Source: Burkholderiales bacterium (lineage in GTDB: Bacteria > Pseudomonadota > Gammaproteobacteria > Burkholderiales > Burkholderiaceae_C). From it: 36,648 nt of DNA. The position numbers were made by a program, and so were the translations under genes. The stretch is from the NCBI GenBank assembly GCA_016195825.1, contig JACPYV010000108.1:1-36648 (forward strand). Reading direction: 5' to 3'. The notes under the pieces were generated by a model, which ran no database searches, had not been told where the DNA came from, and worked only from the letters and a program-made list of their open reading frames with translations. Of the stretch, positions 15,680 through 24,758 are shown one piece after another (within the stretch, counting starts at the first letter, position 1; each line of letters begins with the position of its first letter).

Positions 15680-16668
15680 AGCTCGCCGCCATCCTGCTCC
15701 TGCTGGCCGCGCTCGCCGGCTGCGCCACGCCCGAGCCCGCGCCGCGGCCGCTCTACCGCGACCCCGTGCTGGACGGCGCGGCCGACGTGTCGCTCGTTTT
15801 CAACCGTGGGCTGAAGCGCTGGGAGATGTTCTACACGAACCGCCGCGCCACGCTGCGCCTGGACGACCCCAAGGATGTGAGCTGGGTCCATGCCACACCC
15901 ATTGGCATTGCGACGACGGACGACGGCAACCACTGGCGCGCATCGGGCGAAGCGACGTTCCCCGCCGAGTGCACCGGCACCACGCTGTGGGCGCCCGAGA
16001 TCCTTGATGCGGACGGCGTCTACCACCTGTGGCTCACCATCGTGCCCGGCGTGCACAAGCGCTGGACGGGCGAGCGGCGCATCGAGCACCTGACCAGCAC
16101 GGACCTGCGCGCTTGGCAATGCGCCGGCCGCGTGGAGTTGGGCTCGCCCAAGGTCATCGACGCCTCCGTGATCCGTCGCCCCGAGGGCGGCTGGCGGCTT
16201 TGGTACAAGGACGAGCAGGGAGGCAGCCAGCTCAAGTTCGCCGATAGCGCCGACCTGAAGAGCTGGACGCCGCGCGGGCCGGTGAGCTCCTTGCCCGCCG
16301 AAGGCCCCAAGGTCTTCCCTTTCGCTGGCAAGTGGTGGCTGGTGGCCGACCTGTGGAAGGGGCTGCTGGTGCTGCGCTCCGACGACGCGGAACACTGGCA
16401 GGAGCAACCCGCCCGTCTGCTGGCCGACATCGGCAGCGCGCCCACCGACCGTGCCAAGGGCCAGCACCCCGACGTGCAGGTCGTCGATGGCCGTGCTTAC
16501 CTCTTCTACTTCGTGCACCAGAGCGGCGAGCCCGAGGCCAAGACGGACGACCGTTGGCATCAGCGCACCGTCATCCAGGTGGCGGAGTTGACGCTGCACG
16601 ACGGCTGGTTGACGGTGGACCGGCACGCCGCGCCACCGGACCTGCGCAAGGCTTTCGGAGCCCGCTGA
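15676..16668 (+). CDS. GH43-like five-bladed propeller glycosidase, lipoprotein
   Basis: This is a 330-residue protein that starts with GTG at 15676, inside the PL11 stop (GTGA overlap). It has a lipoprotein signal, MKLAAILLLLAALAGC, with the lipobox cysteine at residue 16, so it is probably anchored in the outer membrane. The body has GH43/GH117-type propeller elements: RDPVLDGAADVSLVFN, ATPIGIATTDDGNHW, TLWAPEILDADGVYHLWLT, SPKVIDASVIRRPEGGWRLWYK and EGPKVFPFAGKWWLVADLW. Candidate acidic residues are present in these blades, but I cannot assign the catalytic triad or the subfamily. The likely role is removal of side-chain sugars from RG-I or arabinogalactan. The TGA overlaps the next ATG (TGATG). 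Confidence 0.78.
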   Translation: MKLAAILLLLAALAGCATPEPAPRPLYRDPVLDGAADVSLVFNRGLKRWEMFYTNRRATLRLDDPKDVSWVHATPIGIATTDDGNHWRASGEATFPAECTGTTLWAPEILDADGVYHLWLTIVPGVHKRWTGERRIEHLTSTDLRAWQCAGRVELGSPKVIDASVIRRPEGGWRLWYKDEQGGSQLKFADSADLKSWTPRGPVSSLPAEGPKVFPFAGKWWLVADLWKGLLVLRSDDAEHWQEQPARLLADIGSAPTDRAKGQHPDVQVVDGRAYLFYFVHQSGEPEAKTDDRWHQRTVIQVAELTLHDGWLTVDRHAAPPDLRKAFGAR

Positions 16669-19088
16669 TGCGCAAAGGGCTGCTGGCCTTGCTGTGTGTG
16701 CTGGCCGGTGTAGCGCACGCCGGGCTCATGGTCGACACGAAGGCCATGCCTGGCAGCGTGCCGCTCGACGGCGCCGTCATCATCACCGCGCCCGACGCCG
16801 ACCCGCTCGAGGCCTTCGTCGCGCAAGACTTGTCTGATGACCTGAAGCGACTCGGCCTGCGCGCCAGCGTGGGCGGCAAGGGCCCGGTGCAAATCTGGGT
16901 TGGCACCGCCGGCCACCACCCCGCCATCGACGCCTCCGGCCTCGACCTGAGCCGGCTCAAGGGCTGTTGGGAGTGCTTCCAGATCGCGCTGCTGCGCAAC
17001 CCAGCGCCGGGCGTGAAGGCCGCGCTCGTCATCGCCGGCGCCGACCGCCGCGGCACAGCCTACGGCGTCTACACGCTGAGCCAGGCGCTGGGGGTGTCGC
17101 CCTGGGTCTGGTGGGCCGACCTCGCGCCGCTCCGGCGCGGGCCGCTGCATATCAGCCTCGACGCGTCGCTACACGACGGTCCTGCCGTCAGATACCGCGG
17201 CCTCTTCATCAACGACGAGGACTGGGGCCTGTTCCCCTGGGCCGCGCGCACCTTCGAGCCCGAAGCCGGCACCCTCGGCCCGCGCACCTACGAGCAGGTC
17301 TTCCGCCTGCTGCTGCGGCTCAAGGCCAACACGCTGTGGCCAGCGATGCACCAGGTCTCGGGCGCCTTCAATGCCAACCCCGAGAACGCGAAGCTCGCGC
17401 AGCGCTACGGCATCGTCATGGGCTCGTCTCACGCCGAGCCGCTGCTGCGCAACAACGTGGCCGAATGGACCGCGCCGGCCGAGCAGTACAACTACGCGAG
17501 CCATCACGAACAGGTGCGCGACTACTGGGCCGAGCGGCTCAAGACCAATGGCCGCTTCGACAACCTCTACACGCTGGGCATGCGCGGCATCCACGACTCC
17601 GGCATGCAGGGCGGCGGTACGGTGGCCGACAAGCAGGCGCTGCTGAACCGGCTCATCGCCGATCAGCGCGAGCTGCTGGCCCGGCACGTCGGCGACCCGG
17701 CGCAGCTGCCCCAGGTCTTCGTGCCCTACAAGGAAGTACTGCCGCTGCTGCCGGGCCTCACGCTGCCCGAGGACGTGACCCTCGTTTGGCCCGACGACAA
17801 CTTCGGCTACATCCGCCAGTTCCCCGATGCCGCCCAGGCCAGGCGCGCGGGCCGCTCGGGCATCTATTACCACCTGTCCTACCTCGGTGCGCCGCTGTCC
17901 TATCTGTGGCTCAGCACCACACCGCCCGCACTCGTGGCCGAGGAGATGGGCCGCGCCTTCGACGCCGGTGCCGACCGCGTGTGGATCGCCAACGCCGGCG
18001 ACATCAAGCCCCATGAGGTCAACCTCAGCCACTGGTTCGACCTGGCCTGGAACCCCGCTGCCGTACGCGCCCAGGAGCAGGGCGCCTATCTGCACGACCT
18101 GGCGGCGCGCTTCTTCGGCGCTCCCGCCGCCGACGTCGCCGCGATCTGGGATGGCTACTACCGCCTCAACTTCGAGCGCCGGCCCGAGCATCTGCAGTTC
18201 CACCTGCCCGGCGAGCGCTTGCGCCGCAGCGGCCTTGCGCCGGCCGCCGTCAACGAGCGCCTGGGCCGCTTCGCCCGGCTGCTGGAGCGCCTGGACGCCC
18301 TGCGCCCGCGCATCCCGGCGGGTCAGCGTGATGGCTTCTTCCAACTTGTCGAGTACCCGCTGCGTGCCTCGGCGCTGGCCAACGAGCGCTTCTTCGCGCT
18401 GGAGCGCTACGCCGCCACGATGGAGCGCGACCCCGCCGGCGCTCGCCGCTTCGCCGCCCAGGCCGTGCGCGCCGACCACCGCCTCAAGGCCTTGACCGCG
18501 CGCTACAACGCCGGCCGCTGGGCGGGCATCCTGGCCGAGGAGCCTGCCGATGGCCTGTGGGCCAGCTACCGCCAGCAGGCGCCGCTGCTGCCTGCGGCGG
18601 GGCTGGGCGGCAGCGCGACCGACGCGCTGGTCGACCTTGCCCGGGCCGTGGCCGACCTCGCGCCCGTTGCCACTGCCGCCGCGTCAGCGACGCTGCCTGT
18701 GACCGCTGCGCAAGGCTGGCGCCGCATTCCCGGTCTTGGTCGCGGGGATGGCGTGCTGAGCGCCCAGCGTCCCGGCGCGACGTTGGCACTGCAAGCCCAG
18801 GCGCACACCGGCCCGAGCTGCCTGCGCGTCCATGTGCTGCCGATCTACCCCGCCGAGACCGCTGGTGGCTGGCAAGCCGAGTTGCTGGTCGATGGCCAGC
18901 CCCTGCCGCTGCACTGGCCACGTGGCACGCAGGACACGGCTTGGGCTCAGGGGGTGCTCGCCAACCGCCTAACAGCCTCGATCGCGTTGCCCGAACGTGC
19001 GGCAGGCGCGCTTCAACTGCGGTTGCGAGCCGCGCAGCGTGGCCTGATGTTCGACGGCGCAGACCTGCACGACCCACCCTGCCGCTGA
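16668..19088 (+). CDS. Secreted glycoside hydrolase family 115 (alpha-glucuronidase type)
   Basis: This is an 806-residue GH115 protein with a signal peptide (MRKGLLALLCVLAGVAHA, residues 1-18). Long family signatures are present: SPWVWWADLAPL (144-155), YRGLFINDEDWGLFPWA (176-192), LRLKANTLWPAMHQVSGAFN (216-235), GIVMGSSHAEPLLRNNVAEW (248-267), LGMRGIHDSGM (303-313), then QVFVPYKEVLPL and WPDDNFGYIRQFP. GH115 enzymes remove glucuronic acid from xylan or arabinogalactan. In this locus the substrate is more likely a glucuronate-bearing RG-I/arabinogalactan side chain (inference). The start is the ATG at 16668, overlapping the previous stop. A longer upstream frame is shadow of the GH43-like gene. 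It is the last gene of the plus-strand group and ends 24 bases from a convergent gene. Confidence 0.93.
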   Translation: MRKGLLALLCVLAGVAHAGLMVDTKAMPGSVPLDGAVIITAPDADPLEAFVAQDLSDDLKRLGLRASVGGKGPVQIWVGTAGHHPAIDASGLDLSRLKGCWECFQIALLRNPAPGVKAALVIAGADRRGTAYGVYTLSQALGVSPWVWWADLAPLRRGPLHISLDASLHDGPAVRYRGLFINDEDWGLFPWAARTFEPEAGTLGPRTYEQVFRLLLRLKANTLWPAMHQVSGAFNANPENAKLAQRYGIVMGSSHAEPLLRNNVAEWTAPAEQYNYASHHEQVRDYWAERLKTNGRFDNLYTLGMRGIHDSGMQGGGTVADKQALLNRLIADQRELLARHVGDPAQLPQVFVPYKEVLPLLPGLTLPEDVTLVWPDDNFGYIRQFPDAAQARRAGRSGIYYHLSYLGAPLSYLWLSTTPPALVAEEMGRAFDAGADRVWIANAGDIKPHEVNLSHWFDLAWNPAAVRAQEQGAYLHDLAARFFGAPAADVAAIWDGYYRLNFERRPEHLQFHLPGERLRRSGLAPAAVNERLGRFARLLERLDALRPRIPAGQRDGFFQLVEYPLRASALANERFFALERYAATMERDPAGARRFAAQAVRADHRLKALTARYNAGRWAGILAEEPADGLWASYRQQAPLLPAAGLGGSATDALVDLARAVADLAPVATAAASATLPVTAAQGWRRIPGLGRGDGVLSAQRPGATLALQAQAHTGPSCLRVHVLPIYPAETAGGWQAELLVDGQPLPLHWPRGTQDTAWAQGVLANRLTASIALPERAAGALQLRLRAAQRGLMFDGADLHDPPCR

Positions 19089-19112
19089 CCGCTCACCGTG
19101 CCGCGGACATGC

Positions 19113-19967
19113 TCACGGGCCGTCGCCCGTGCCTCGTTCGGCGATGGCGCGCCACAAGACCATGGTGCGCGCCGTTCGGCTGGGTGGCGCCGTCGGACGA
19201 CCGGGCATCAATGCATCCATGGCCTGGATGACGCGAACCAGGAAGGGCAGCGCGAAAACCAGCGGCTGCGCCATCAGCTGCAGCGCTTCGGGCGTGCCTG
19301 CTTGGGAGTGGAACAGCTGGTGGACTGAGAACGGCAGCGTGTGCACATGCTGCGAGAGCTGCATCGTCACCGCGTCGTGCCAGTCGGCGTCCACGCCGCT
19401 CATCGCACAGCGCTGCCGTTGGCTGAGGTGAAAGGCCGGCGGATCGCCCCGGGCGAACCGGCGGCGCAGCTCCGCCTGCAACGCGGCAGGCAGGGCGGCC
19501 ATGAAGGCGTGGCGCTCCAGATCCGACTGCAGGCGGCGGGCGTCCGACCGGATGTCGTCGATGGCTGGGTCCGTCGAGCCGATGTTGGCCAGGATCTTCA
19601 GGCGGCGCGTGGCGTCATGCAGCTCCCACAGCCGGATGCGGAAGCTGCGCTCCGTGTCCGACACCGCATGCCCCGCGATGTACTCGAAGGCGTCGTGGGC
19701 CTCGATGACGCAGCGCGCCACGGCGCTGAGGGAAGGCAGGTCCCACAGTTCCTGGGGCATGCCCTGTCCTGGATCGGCCGCCAGGCGGCGCAGCGCGACG
19801 CAGTGGGACAGCAGCTTGTTGAAGATCTGCTCGCCGTAGCTGGCATGTGGCGAGGGGCCGGTCAGGCCTGCGCGTGCGGCCGAAACGGCCTTGCCATGCT
19901 CCAGGATGGCATCGAATTCGCGCACTTTGGTCCGGTAGTCGCTCCAGGTGTTGATCGCTTGCAGCAT
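19113..19967 (-). CDS. Unknown helical protein, possibly DUF5677-like
   Basis: This is a 284-residue cytoplasmic protein with no signal peptide, starting at ATG 19967 (MLQAINTWSDYRTKVREFD). The sequence is largely helical. The segment FNKLLSHCVALRRLA, then SLSAVARCVIEAHDAFEYI, and then a Trp-Glu-Leu-His region recalls the DUF5677 pattern (a conserved Ser/Arg/Glu set on a helical bundle), but I am not certain. A moderately hydrophobic stretch lies near the C-terminus (LVFALPFLVRVIQAM), followed by a polar tail. It lies convergent to GH115 and downstream of the esterase gene, between the two halves of the pectin locus. Its product has no evident link to pectin use. The frame opens upstream to 20192, but that part is out-of-gene shadow overlapping the esterase. 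Confidence 0.65.
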   Translation of the reverse strand: MLQAINTWSDYRTKVREFDAILEHGKAVSAARAGLTGPSPHASYGEQIFNKLLSHCVALRRLAADPGQGMPQELWDLPSLSAVARCVIEAHDAFEYIAGHAVSDTERSFRIRLWELHDATRRLKILANIGSTDPAIDDIRSDARRLQSDLERHAFMAALPAALQAELRRRFARGDPPAFHLSQRQRCAMSGVDADWHDAVTMQLSQHVHTLPFSVHQLFHSQAGTPEALQLMAQPLVFALPFLVRVIQAMDALMPGRPTAPPSRTARTMVLWRAIAERGTGDGP

Positions 19968-20082
19968 GCGTGAGGTTCGTTCGTGAGCTCGCAAGGTTAG
20001 CGAAGTCTTGGCGGCCGGTATCCAAAGGGGGCTGCAGCACGCGTCCCGCGCGTCGTCGACGGCGGCGCATGGGCATGTCCGC

Positions 20083-20859
20083 TCAGCGAGCCAGGCGCGC
20101 CTGCACCCACCGCGCGGCCAGCACGGGCCACTGGTCGTGCGTGCCGGCCAGCCCTCGTAGCGCGAAGCCGTGCTCCGCCTGCGCAAACACATGAGCCTCG
20201 ACGTCGAGCGTGTGCACCTGCGCGGCCTTGACGAGATTCAGCGCGTGGGCGATGGGCACGACGGGGTCATGCAGCGCGTAGGCCAGGAACACCGGGCAGC
20301 GTGGCAGGCCGTGGGGTTCAGTGTCGATGCCGATGGGCCAGGCGTCGTAGAAGGCCTGCTTCTCGGGCGGCGGGAAGTCGGGCTTGCCCGCAGGGAACTT
20401 GTGGCTGCGGTGGTTGGCGTTGAGGGGCGCGTAGGCGATGACGGCGCCGGCCACGTCAACGTCCGGTCGTTGGCAGGCCATCACGCCGGCCAGGTGGCCG
20501 CCGGAGGACAGGCCCACGTGCAGCAGCGGCAGCGGCGGCAGCGTGGCGAGGTGGTCCAGCGCCAGCAAGCCGTCCTGCAGCGCGATGTCGAACGGCTGGC
20601 CGTCCTGGCCTGGCAGGCGGTGCACCAGCACGTAGGCGTCCAGCCCCAGCGTGTTCAGCCACCGGGCGATCTCGACACCTTCCTTGTCGTGCATCAGCTG
20701 CAGGTAGCCGCCACCGGCGTATACGAGCGCCCGACCGCAGGCCGGCGTGGGTGAGAGGTGGGCGTGCAGTTCGGCGCGCGTCGGGCGGCGGCAGATGCGG
20801 TCGGGCGGCTCGCCGTCGAACGTGTTTGGCGTGCCGCCTGACAGAGCAATGACGGTCAT
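20083..20859 (-). CDS. Alpha/beta hydrolase, probable carbohydrate esterase, cytoplasmic
   Basis: This is a 258-residue alpha/beta-hydrolase with no signal peptide. The oxyanion segment is ALVYAGGGYLQLM (about 44-56). The nucleophile elbow GLSSG has Ser about 118. The acid is in YALHDPVVP (Asp about 198) and the base in AEHGFAL (His about 230), so the triad is complete. The fold and motifs match the small acetyl-xylan or acyl-sugar esterases often found in glycan loci. It could deacetylate imported pectin oligomers (inference). The ATG at 20859 overlaps the stop of the GH43 gene by 4 bases (ATGA). It is the last gene of the long minus-strand run. The frame upstream of 20859 is shadow of GH43. 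Confidence 0.85.
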   Translation of the reverse strand: MTVIALSGGTPNTFDGEPPDRICRRPTRAELHAHLSPTPACGRALVYAGGGYLQLMHDKEGVEIARWLNTLGLDAYVLVHRLPGQDGQPFDIALQDGLLALDHLATLPPLPLLHVGLSSGGHLAGVMACQRPDVDVAGAVIAYAPLNANHRSHKFPAGKPDFPPPEKQAFYDAWPIGIDTEPHGLPRCPVFLAYALHDPVVPIAHALNLVKAAQVHTLDVEAHVFAQAEHGFALRGLAGTHDQWPVLAARWVQARLAR

Positions 20860-21893
20860 CGCTTTTCGGGGCGAGGCTGGCCGAAGTCCGGCATGCCGTC
20901 GGTCGTGAAGGCCAGCGGCTGCACGCGCGTGGCGCGACCGGTGTCCTTCAGCGGGTCGCCGACGATGTCGCGGTAGTTGCGGGCATGGAAGACGTTCAGC
21001 ACCTGCCCGTCCGGCTCGACGAGGAAGCTGTTGTGGCCGGGCCCGTACTGGCTGTTCTCGGGGCTGGTGCTGAACACCGGGCCGGGCGACTTGCTCCAGC
21101 TGGCCGGGTCCAGCAGGTCGGCGTTCTCGTCGGCCCACAGCAGGCCCAGACAGTACTCGGCACCAGTGCCAGCGGCCGAGTAGGTGATGAACACACGGCC
21201 GCCGTGGACGAGCATGGCGGGCGCCTCGTTGACGATGTGGCGCACCTTCTCCCAGGCGTAGTCGGGCTGGCTCAGCCGTACCTGCGGGCCCTCCAGCTCG
21301 GTCGGGCTCTTCATGCGCGACAGGAAGATGTCAGTGCTGTGGTTCTTCTTGGCTGGGTCGGTTTGCGCCCAGGCCAGGTAGCGCCTGCCGCGGTGCTCGA
21401 AGACGGTGGCGTCCAGCGTGAAGGTCTCCCACGCCGTTTTGATCTGGCCGCGCTCGGTCCACTCGCCCTGCAGCGGGTCGGCGGCAGCGTTTTCCAGCAC
21501 CCAGAGGCGGATCTTCCACGGCTCCCTGGCCTCGCCGGCGCTGAAGTAGATGAACCAGTGGCCGTCGATGACGTGCAGCTCGGGCGCCCAGATGTTGCGG
21601 CTCATGACGCCTTGCTCATGGCGGCGCCAGACGACTTGGGGCTCGGCCGTGGCGAGGCCGGCGACGGAGCGCGCGCGGCGCAGTTCCAGCCGGTCGTACT
21701 CGGGCACGGTGGCCATCAGGTAGTACCAGTCGCCGTGGCGGGTGATCTGCGGGTCGGCGCGCTGGGCCACGAGCGGGTTGGGCCAGGACAGCGGTGCGGG
21801 AACCGGCGAAATTGGGGCTTGGGCTTGGGCCGGCAACGCGGGCGCCAGCAATGCGGCGGCCAGGGCTTGGCGGCGCGAGAACAGGGCGGTCAA
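20856..21893 (-). CDS. Secreted GH43 alpha-L-arabinofuranosidase
   Basis: This is a 345-residue GH43 enzyme with the three catalytic acids in place. Asp47 in QRADPQI is the base, Asp161 in TLDATVFE the pKa modulator, and Glu223 in VNEAPAML the acid. Other propeller signatures are SRNIWAPELHVIDGHWFIYFSAG and YGPGHNSFLVEPDG. The pattern resembles the subfamily of exo-alpha-1,5-arabinofuranosidases that remove arabinose from RG-I arabinan side chains; the subfamily is a guess. The N-terminus MTALFSRRQALAAALLAPALPAQAQA is an export signal with a twin-arginine look (SRRQA). It follows the PL26-type gene after a 118-base gap, the largest gap in the run, where a secondary promoter is possible. Confidence 0.92.
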   Translation of the reverse strand: MTALFSRRQALAAALLAPALPAQAQAPISPVPAPLSWPNPLVAQRADPQITRHGDWYYLMATVPEYDRLELRRARSVAGLATAEPQVVWRRHEQGVMSRNIWAPELHVIDGHWFIYFSAGEAREPWKIRLWVLENAAADPLQGEWTERGQIKTAWETFTLDATVFEHRGRRYLAWAQTDPAKKNHSTDIFLSRMKSPTELEGPQVRLSQPDYAWEKVRHIVNEAPAMLVHGGRVFITYSAAGTGAEYCLGLLWADENADLLDPASWSKSPGPVFSTSPENSQYGPGHNSFLVEPDGQVLNVFHARNYRDIVGDPLKDTGRATRVQPLAFTTDGMPDFGQPRPEKR

Positions 21894-22011
21894 ACGGAGG
21901 TCTCCAGGCGTTGAGGCCGCCCGTCATGGCGCGCAGGGCGAGCGGCCTGACCGGCGGTGCGGGCGATTGTCAGTGTCGGCCTCTTGGTGCCCCGCCAGCC
22001 CGGCGCGCCGT

Positions 22012-24738
22012 TCACGGCCGCACCAGGCCGGCGGCGTGGGCAGCTTCGTCCAGCGAGTCGCCGATCAGCGCCAGGTTCTGTATGCCAGCCAGGCCCCATT
22101 GCGCGGAGTCGTTGGTGCTGATGCTGGGCTGCTCGGTCAGCGGCCGCATCACGTCCACGCCGCCGACGCGCCGCGCCACGCCGCCGCCGCGCAGTGCGCG
22201 AGACGCGAAGAACTCGCGCCAGGCTCGCAAGGCCAGCGCACGGTCCTTCTCTTGGAAGGCGGCGTAGGCCGTCATGCGCGAGCAGGTGTCGGTCAGGCTG
22301 CGTCCGCCGGGATCCTTGCCCAGCAGCGCGGCGACCTCGTTCTTAGGCGCGTTGTAGTAACGGCAGTACTCCAGCCAGGCACGGCGGTAGGCGGGCACGT
22401 CCACCAGCGTCAGCAGCTCCGAGCTGATCTCGATGACGCCGAACACGCCGTTCAGGTGGGAGATGGAGACGCTGTCGCCCGGGCCGGCGAACTTGCCGGT
22501 CCTGGCGTCGTAGGGCGCGCCGCCGGCGAACCATCGGCGCTTCATGTCGCCGATGCTCTGCATGCCGTTGACGAGCTTGTTGCGCAAGCGCGCGTCGCCC
22601 GTGCGCTCCCACTCCGTCAGCCAGGCCGCGATCCACGAGCCCCAGGTGGTGCCAAAGCCGACGCCGGGTAGCCCGGGGGTCTCTGGTGGTGCCGCCGTGC
22701 GGGCCAGCTTGCGCGAGATGTCGACCTTGGCGATGTCGGCGTCCGAGTCCAGCAACTCGCGGATCAGGTCGCCGCAGCGCTCGTCGGCCGTCAGGTAGAA
22801 GTAGATGCGCCGGTACGCGGCGTTGGAGATGCGGGGCTGCTTGGACGAGTCCGACCAATGCTGCACGCCGTGGCGTGTGCCGAAGCCCTTGAGCTCGCCG
22901 AGGTGGTAGACGTCCACCTCGCCGGTGTGGCGCGTCATGGCCTCGGCCAGCTTGAAGACGTCGGCGCGGCCGGTGCGCAGGTAGCTCATCCACAGCCACA
23001 GGTCGGTCGACAACTCCGAGTTGTCCCAGGCGTAGCCGCCGATGTCGTAGCGCCACATGTGGCGGTCGACGTCGTAGGTGTGCATGACGTCGCCGTAGTT
23101 CCAGAAGCCGTACCAGCGGTGCTGCTCCACCTCCCTGACGTACTGGTCGAGCTGTACCGCCAGGCGCTCCTCGATCAACTGGCGGGCCGGCGTGCGCGTG
23201 TCGACCGGGTCCCAGTCGCCGAACACGCCGGCTGCGTGCAGGCGCTGCGGCGCGAGCACCGGTCGGGCCGGGTTGGCGACCTGCTCGGCCATGTCCGAGA
23301 ACGCCTGATGCGATGGCGTGGCGGCCAGCACCCACAGCTGCAGCTCGGACGTGCGGGCCACGCCGACCGACGAGTCCCAGCCTGGCTCGTAGTCCTCGTA
23401 GGTGATGTTGAGGCCTTCGATCTGCTTTTCGTGCGTGTCCATGTCGCCGGGCGAGCGGTACGAGCGCATGTCCATGGCAGGCGCCGAGGGCGAGTACAAC
23501 CACGCAGTCACGTCGGCGAGTTCGCTGGCCGCGCCGCGCACATCGAGGCGCACGGGCGCGCGTTGCCAGAAGTCCTTGAAGCCCAGTGCCACGCCCCCGG
23601 AGGCGCCGCCCGCATAGACCAAGCCCTTGCTGCGGCTGCCGCCGTTGGCGGCGATCCAGGCCTGGCCAGGCTGGGTGCGCTTGCTGAGAGTGAAGCCGTC
23701 CGCGTTGGCCTGCGACAGCGAGAAGTCGCTCCACTCGGGAATCCACTTCAGGCCGTCCTGCACGGCCTTGGCCATGCCCGCCAGAGGCGGCAGCGCCTGG
23801 CCGGCGACCTGTGCGTCCTTGTAGGGCTGCCCGGGGTCGCGGCGCAGGCCGGTAACGGGCCGCACGGCCTCGCCCCACACGCCCACGCCTTCGCCCGAAA
23901 AGCGCACGTGGCGGTCGTGCGTCGCGTTGGTCATGGTCACCTGGGCCGTCACGCCCAGGCCGGCGATGAAGTCCTTGGCCGGGTCGCCGTCCCAGACGAA
24001 GGTGTGGACGATGCGCACGCTCTCGGCGCCGGTGTAGAAGTACAGGCGCACGGAGAACGGCAGCCAGTCGCGGCCGTTGCCACTGTGTGTGCCGTCGAGC
24101 TTGAGCACCGCGCGCACGGGGCCTTGCTGCTCGACGGTGACGGCGGTGACACGGCTGGTGAACGACTGGCGGTCGACCTTGCCGTCCAGCTCGGGGTCGA
24201 CGCCGTCCTGGCGCAGCGCGACGAGGCGCAGGTTCTTCAGCGTGACACGGCCGGCACGCGTGGCTTCGGCGATCAGTGCTTCGCCACGCGTGGGCACGGT
24301 CCACACGAGGTCGCCAGCGGTGACGACGATCTGCGCCGCCGTCTGCCTGACGGTCAACCCGCCCGCCGCGGGCTTGCCGGTCTCCAGCTTCAGCGCCCCG
24401 GCCGGCACGCCGCCCGCGAGCGCGTGGGCCGTCCATTTCAGCGAGCCGTCGGGCCAGTAGGCCAGCGGCCAGGACTGCAGCGGCTGGTTGGCGAGCTTGA
24501 AGTCCAGTGCCTGGGCGGCGGACCGCAGCTGGCCACGCGGCCAGGGCACGCCGAAGGTCGCCCCCTCGAAGCGCGCGGGCGCCTGGCCGTCGAGCCAGCG
24601 CAGCACGGTGTCGGTCACCGGTGCGGTCGTGGTGGGCAAGTTGGCCGTGGCTGCCTGTGCGGCGGGCAGGGAGGAGGCCAGCGAAGCCAGCGCCGTGGAT
24701 TGCAGGAAGCCGCGGCGGGAAAACGGGGACGATGTCAT
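22012..24738 (-). CDS. Tat-exported exo-rhamnogalacturonan lyase (PL26, PcRGLX/YetA-like)
   Basis: This is a 908-residue protein that begins with a twin-arginine signal (SRRGFLQSTALASLASSLPAAQA). The N-terminal region (about 40-280) is the beta-rich 'RIFT barrel' type of the PcRGLX/YetA family. It includes VLRWLDGQAPARFEGATFGVPWPRG split over two strands and WPDGSLKWTAHALAGG. The large middle and C-terminal part is alpha/alpha-toroid-like: YGFWNYGDVMHTYD, GGYAWDNSELS, HHLGELKGFGTRH-like His-rich segments, and HLNGVFGVIEISSEL near the end. Members are exo-acting RG lyases or YetA proteins in RG loci. Assignment is from overall resemblance. It sits 20 bases downstream of GH2 in the same run. 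Confidence 0.83.
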   Translation of the reverse strand: MTSSPFSRRGFLQSTALASLASSLPAAQAATANLPTTTAPVTDTVLRWLDGQAPARFEGATFGVPWPRGQLRSAAQALDFKLANQPLQSWPLAYWPDGSLKWTAHALAGGVPAGALKLETGKPAAGGLTVRQTAAQIVVTAGDLVWTVPTRGEALIAEATRAGRVTLKNLRLVALRQDGVDPELDGKVDRQSFTSRVTAVTVEQQGPVRAVLKLDGTHSGNGRDWLPFSVRLYFYTGAESVRIVHTFVWDGDPAKDFIAGLGVTAQVTMTNATHDRHVRFSGEGVGVWGEAVRPVTGLRRDPGQPYKDAQVAGQALPPLAGMAKAVQDGLKWIPEWSDFSLSQANADGFTLSKRTQPGQAWIAANGGSRSKGLVYAGGASGGVALGFKDFWQRAPVRLDVRGAASELADVTAWLYSPSAPAMDMRSYRSPGDMDTHEKQIEGLNITYEDYEPGWDSSVGVARTSELQLWVLAATPSHQAFSDMAEQVANPARPVLAPQRLHAAGVFGDWDPVDTRTPARQLIEERLAVQLDQYVREVEQHRWYGFWNYGDVMHTYDVDRHMWRYDIGGYAWDNSELSTDLWLWMSYLRTGRADVFKLAEAMTRHTGEVDVYHLGELKGFGTRHGVQHWSDSSKQPRISNAAYRRIYFYLTADERCGDLIRELLDSDADIAKVDISRKLARTAAPPETPGLPGVGFGTTWGSWIAAWLTEWERTGDARLRNKLVNGMQSIGDMKRRWFAGGAPYDARTGKFAGPGDSVSISHLNGVFGVIEISSELLTLVDVPAYRRAWLEYCRYYNAPKNEVAALLGKDPGGRSLTDTCSRMTAYAAFQEKDRALALRAWREFFASRALRGGGVARRVGGVDVMRPLTEQPSISTNDSAQWGLAGIQNLALIGDSLDEAAHAAGLVRP

Positions 24739-24758
24739 GAGGGGGCTCGGTGGAGGTT

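Noticed and set aside
19114..19131. CACGGGC/GCCCGTG hairpin between GH115 and the unknown gene, as a terminator
   Set aside because: The stem is 7 bp with a 4-base loop but has no T-tract on either strand and lies inside the end of the unknown gene.
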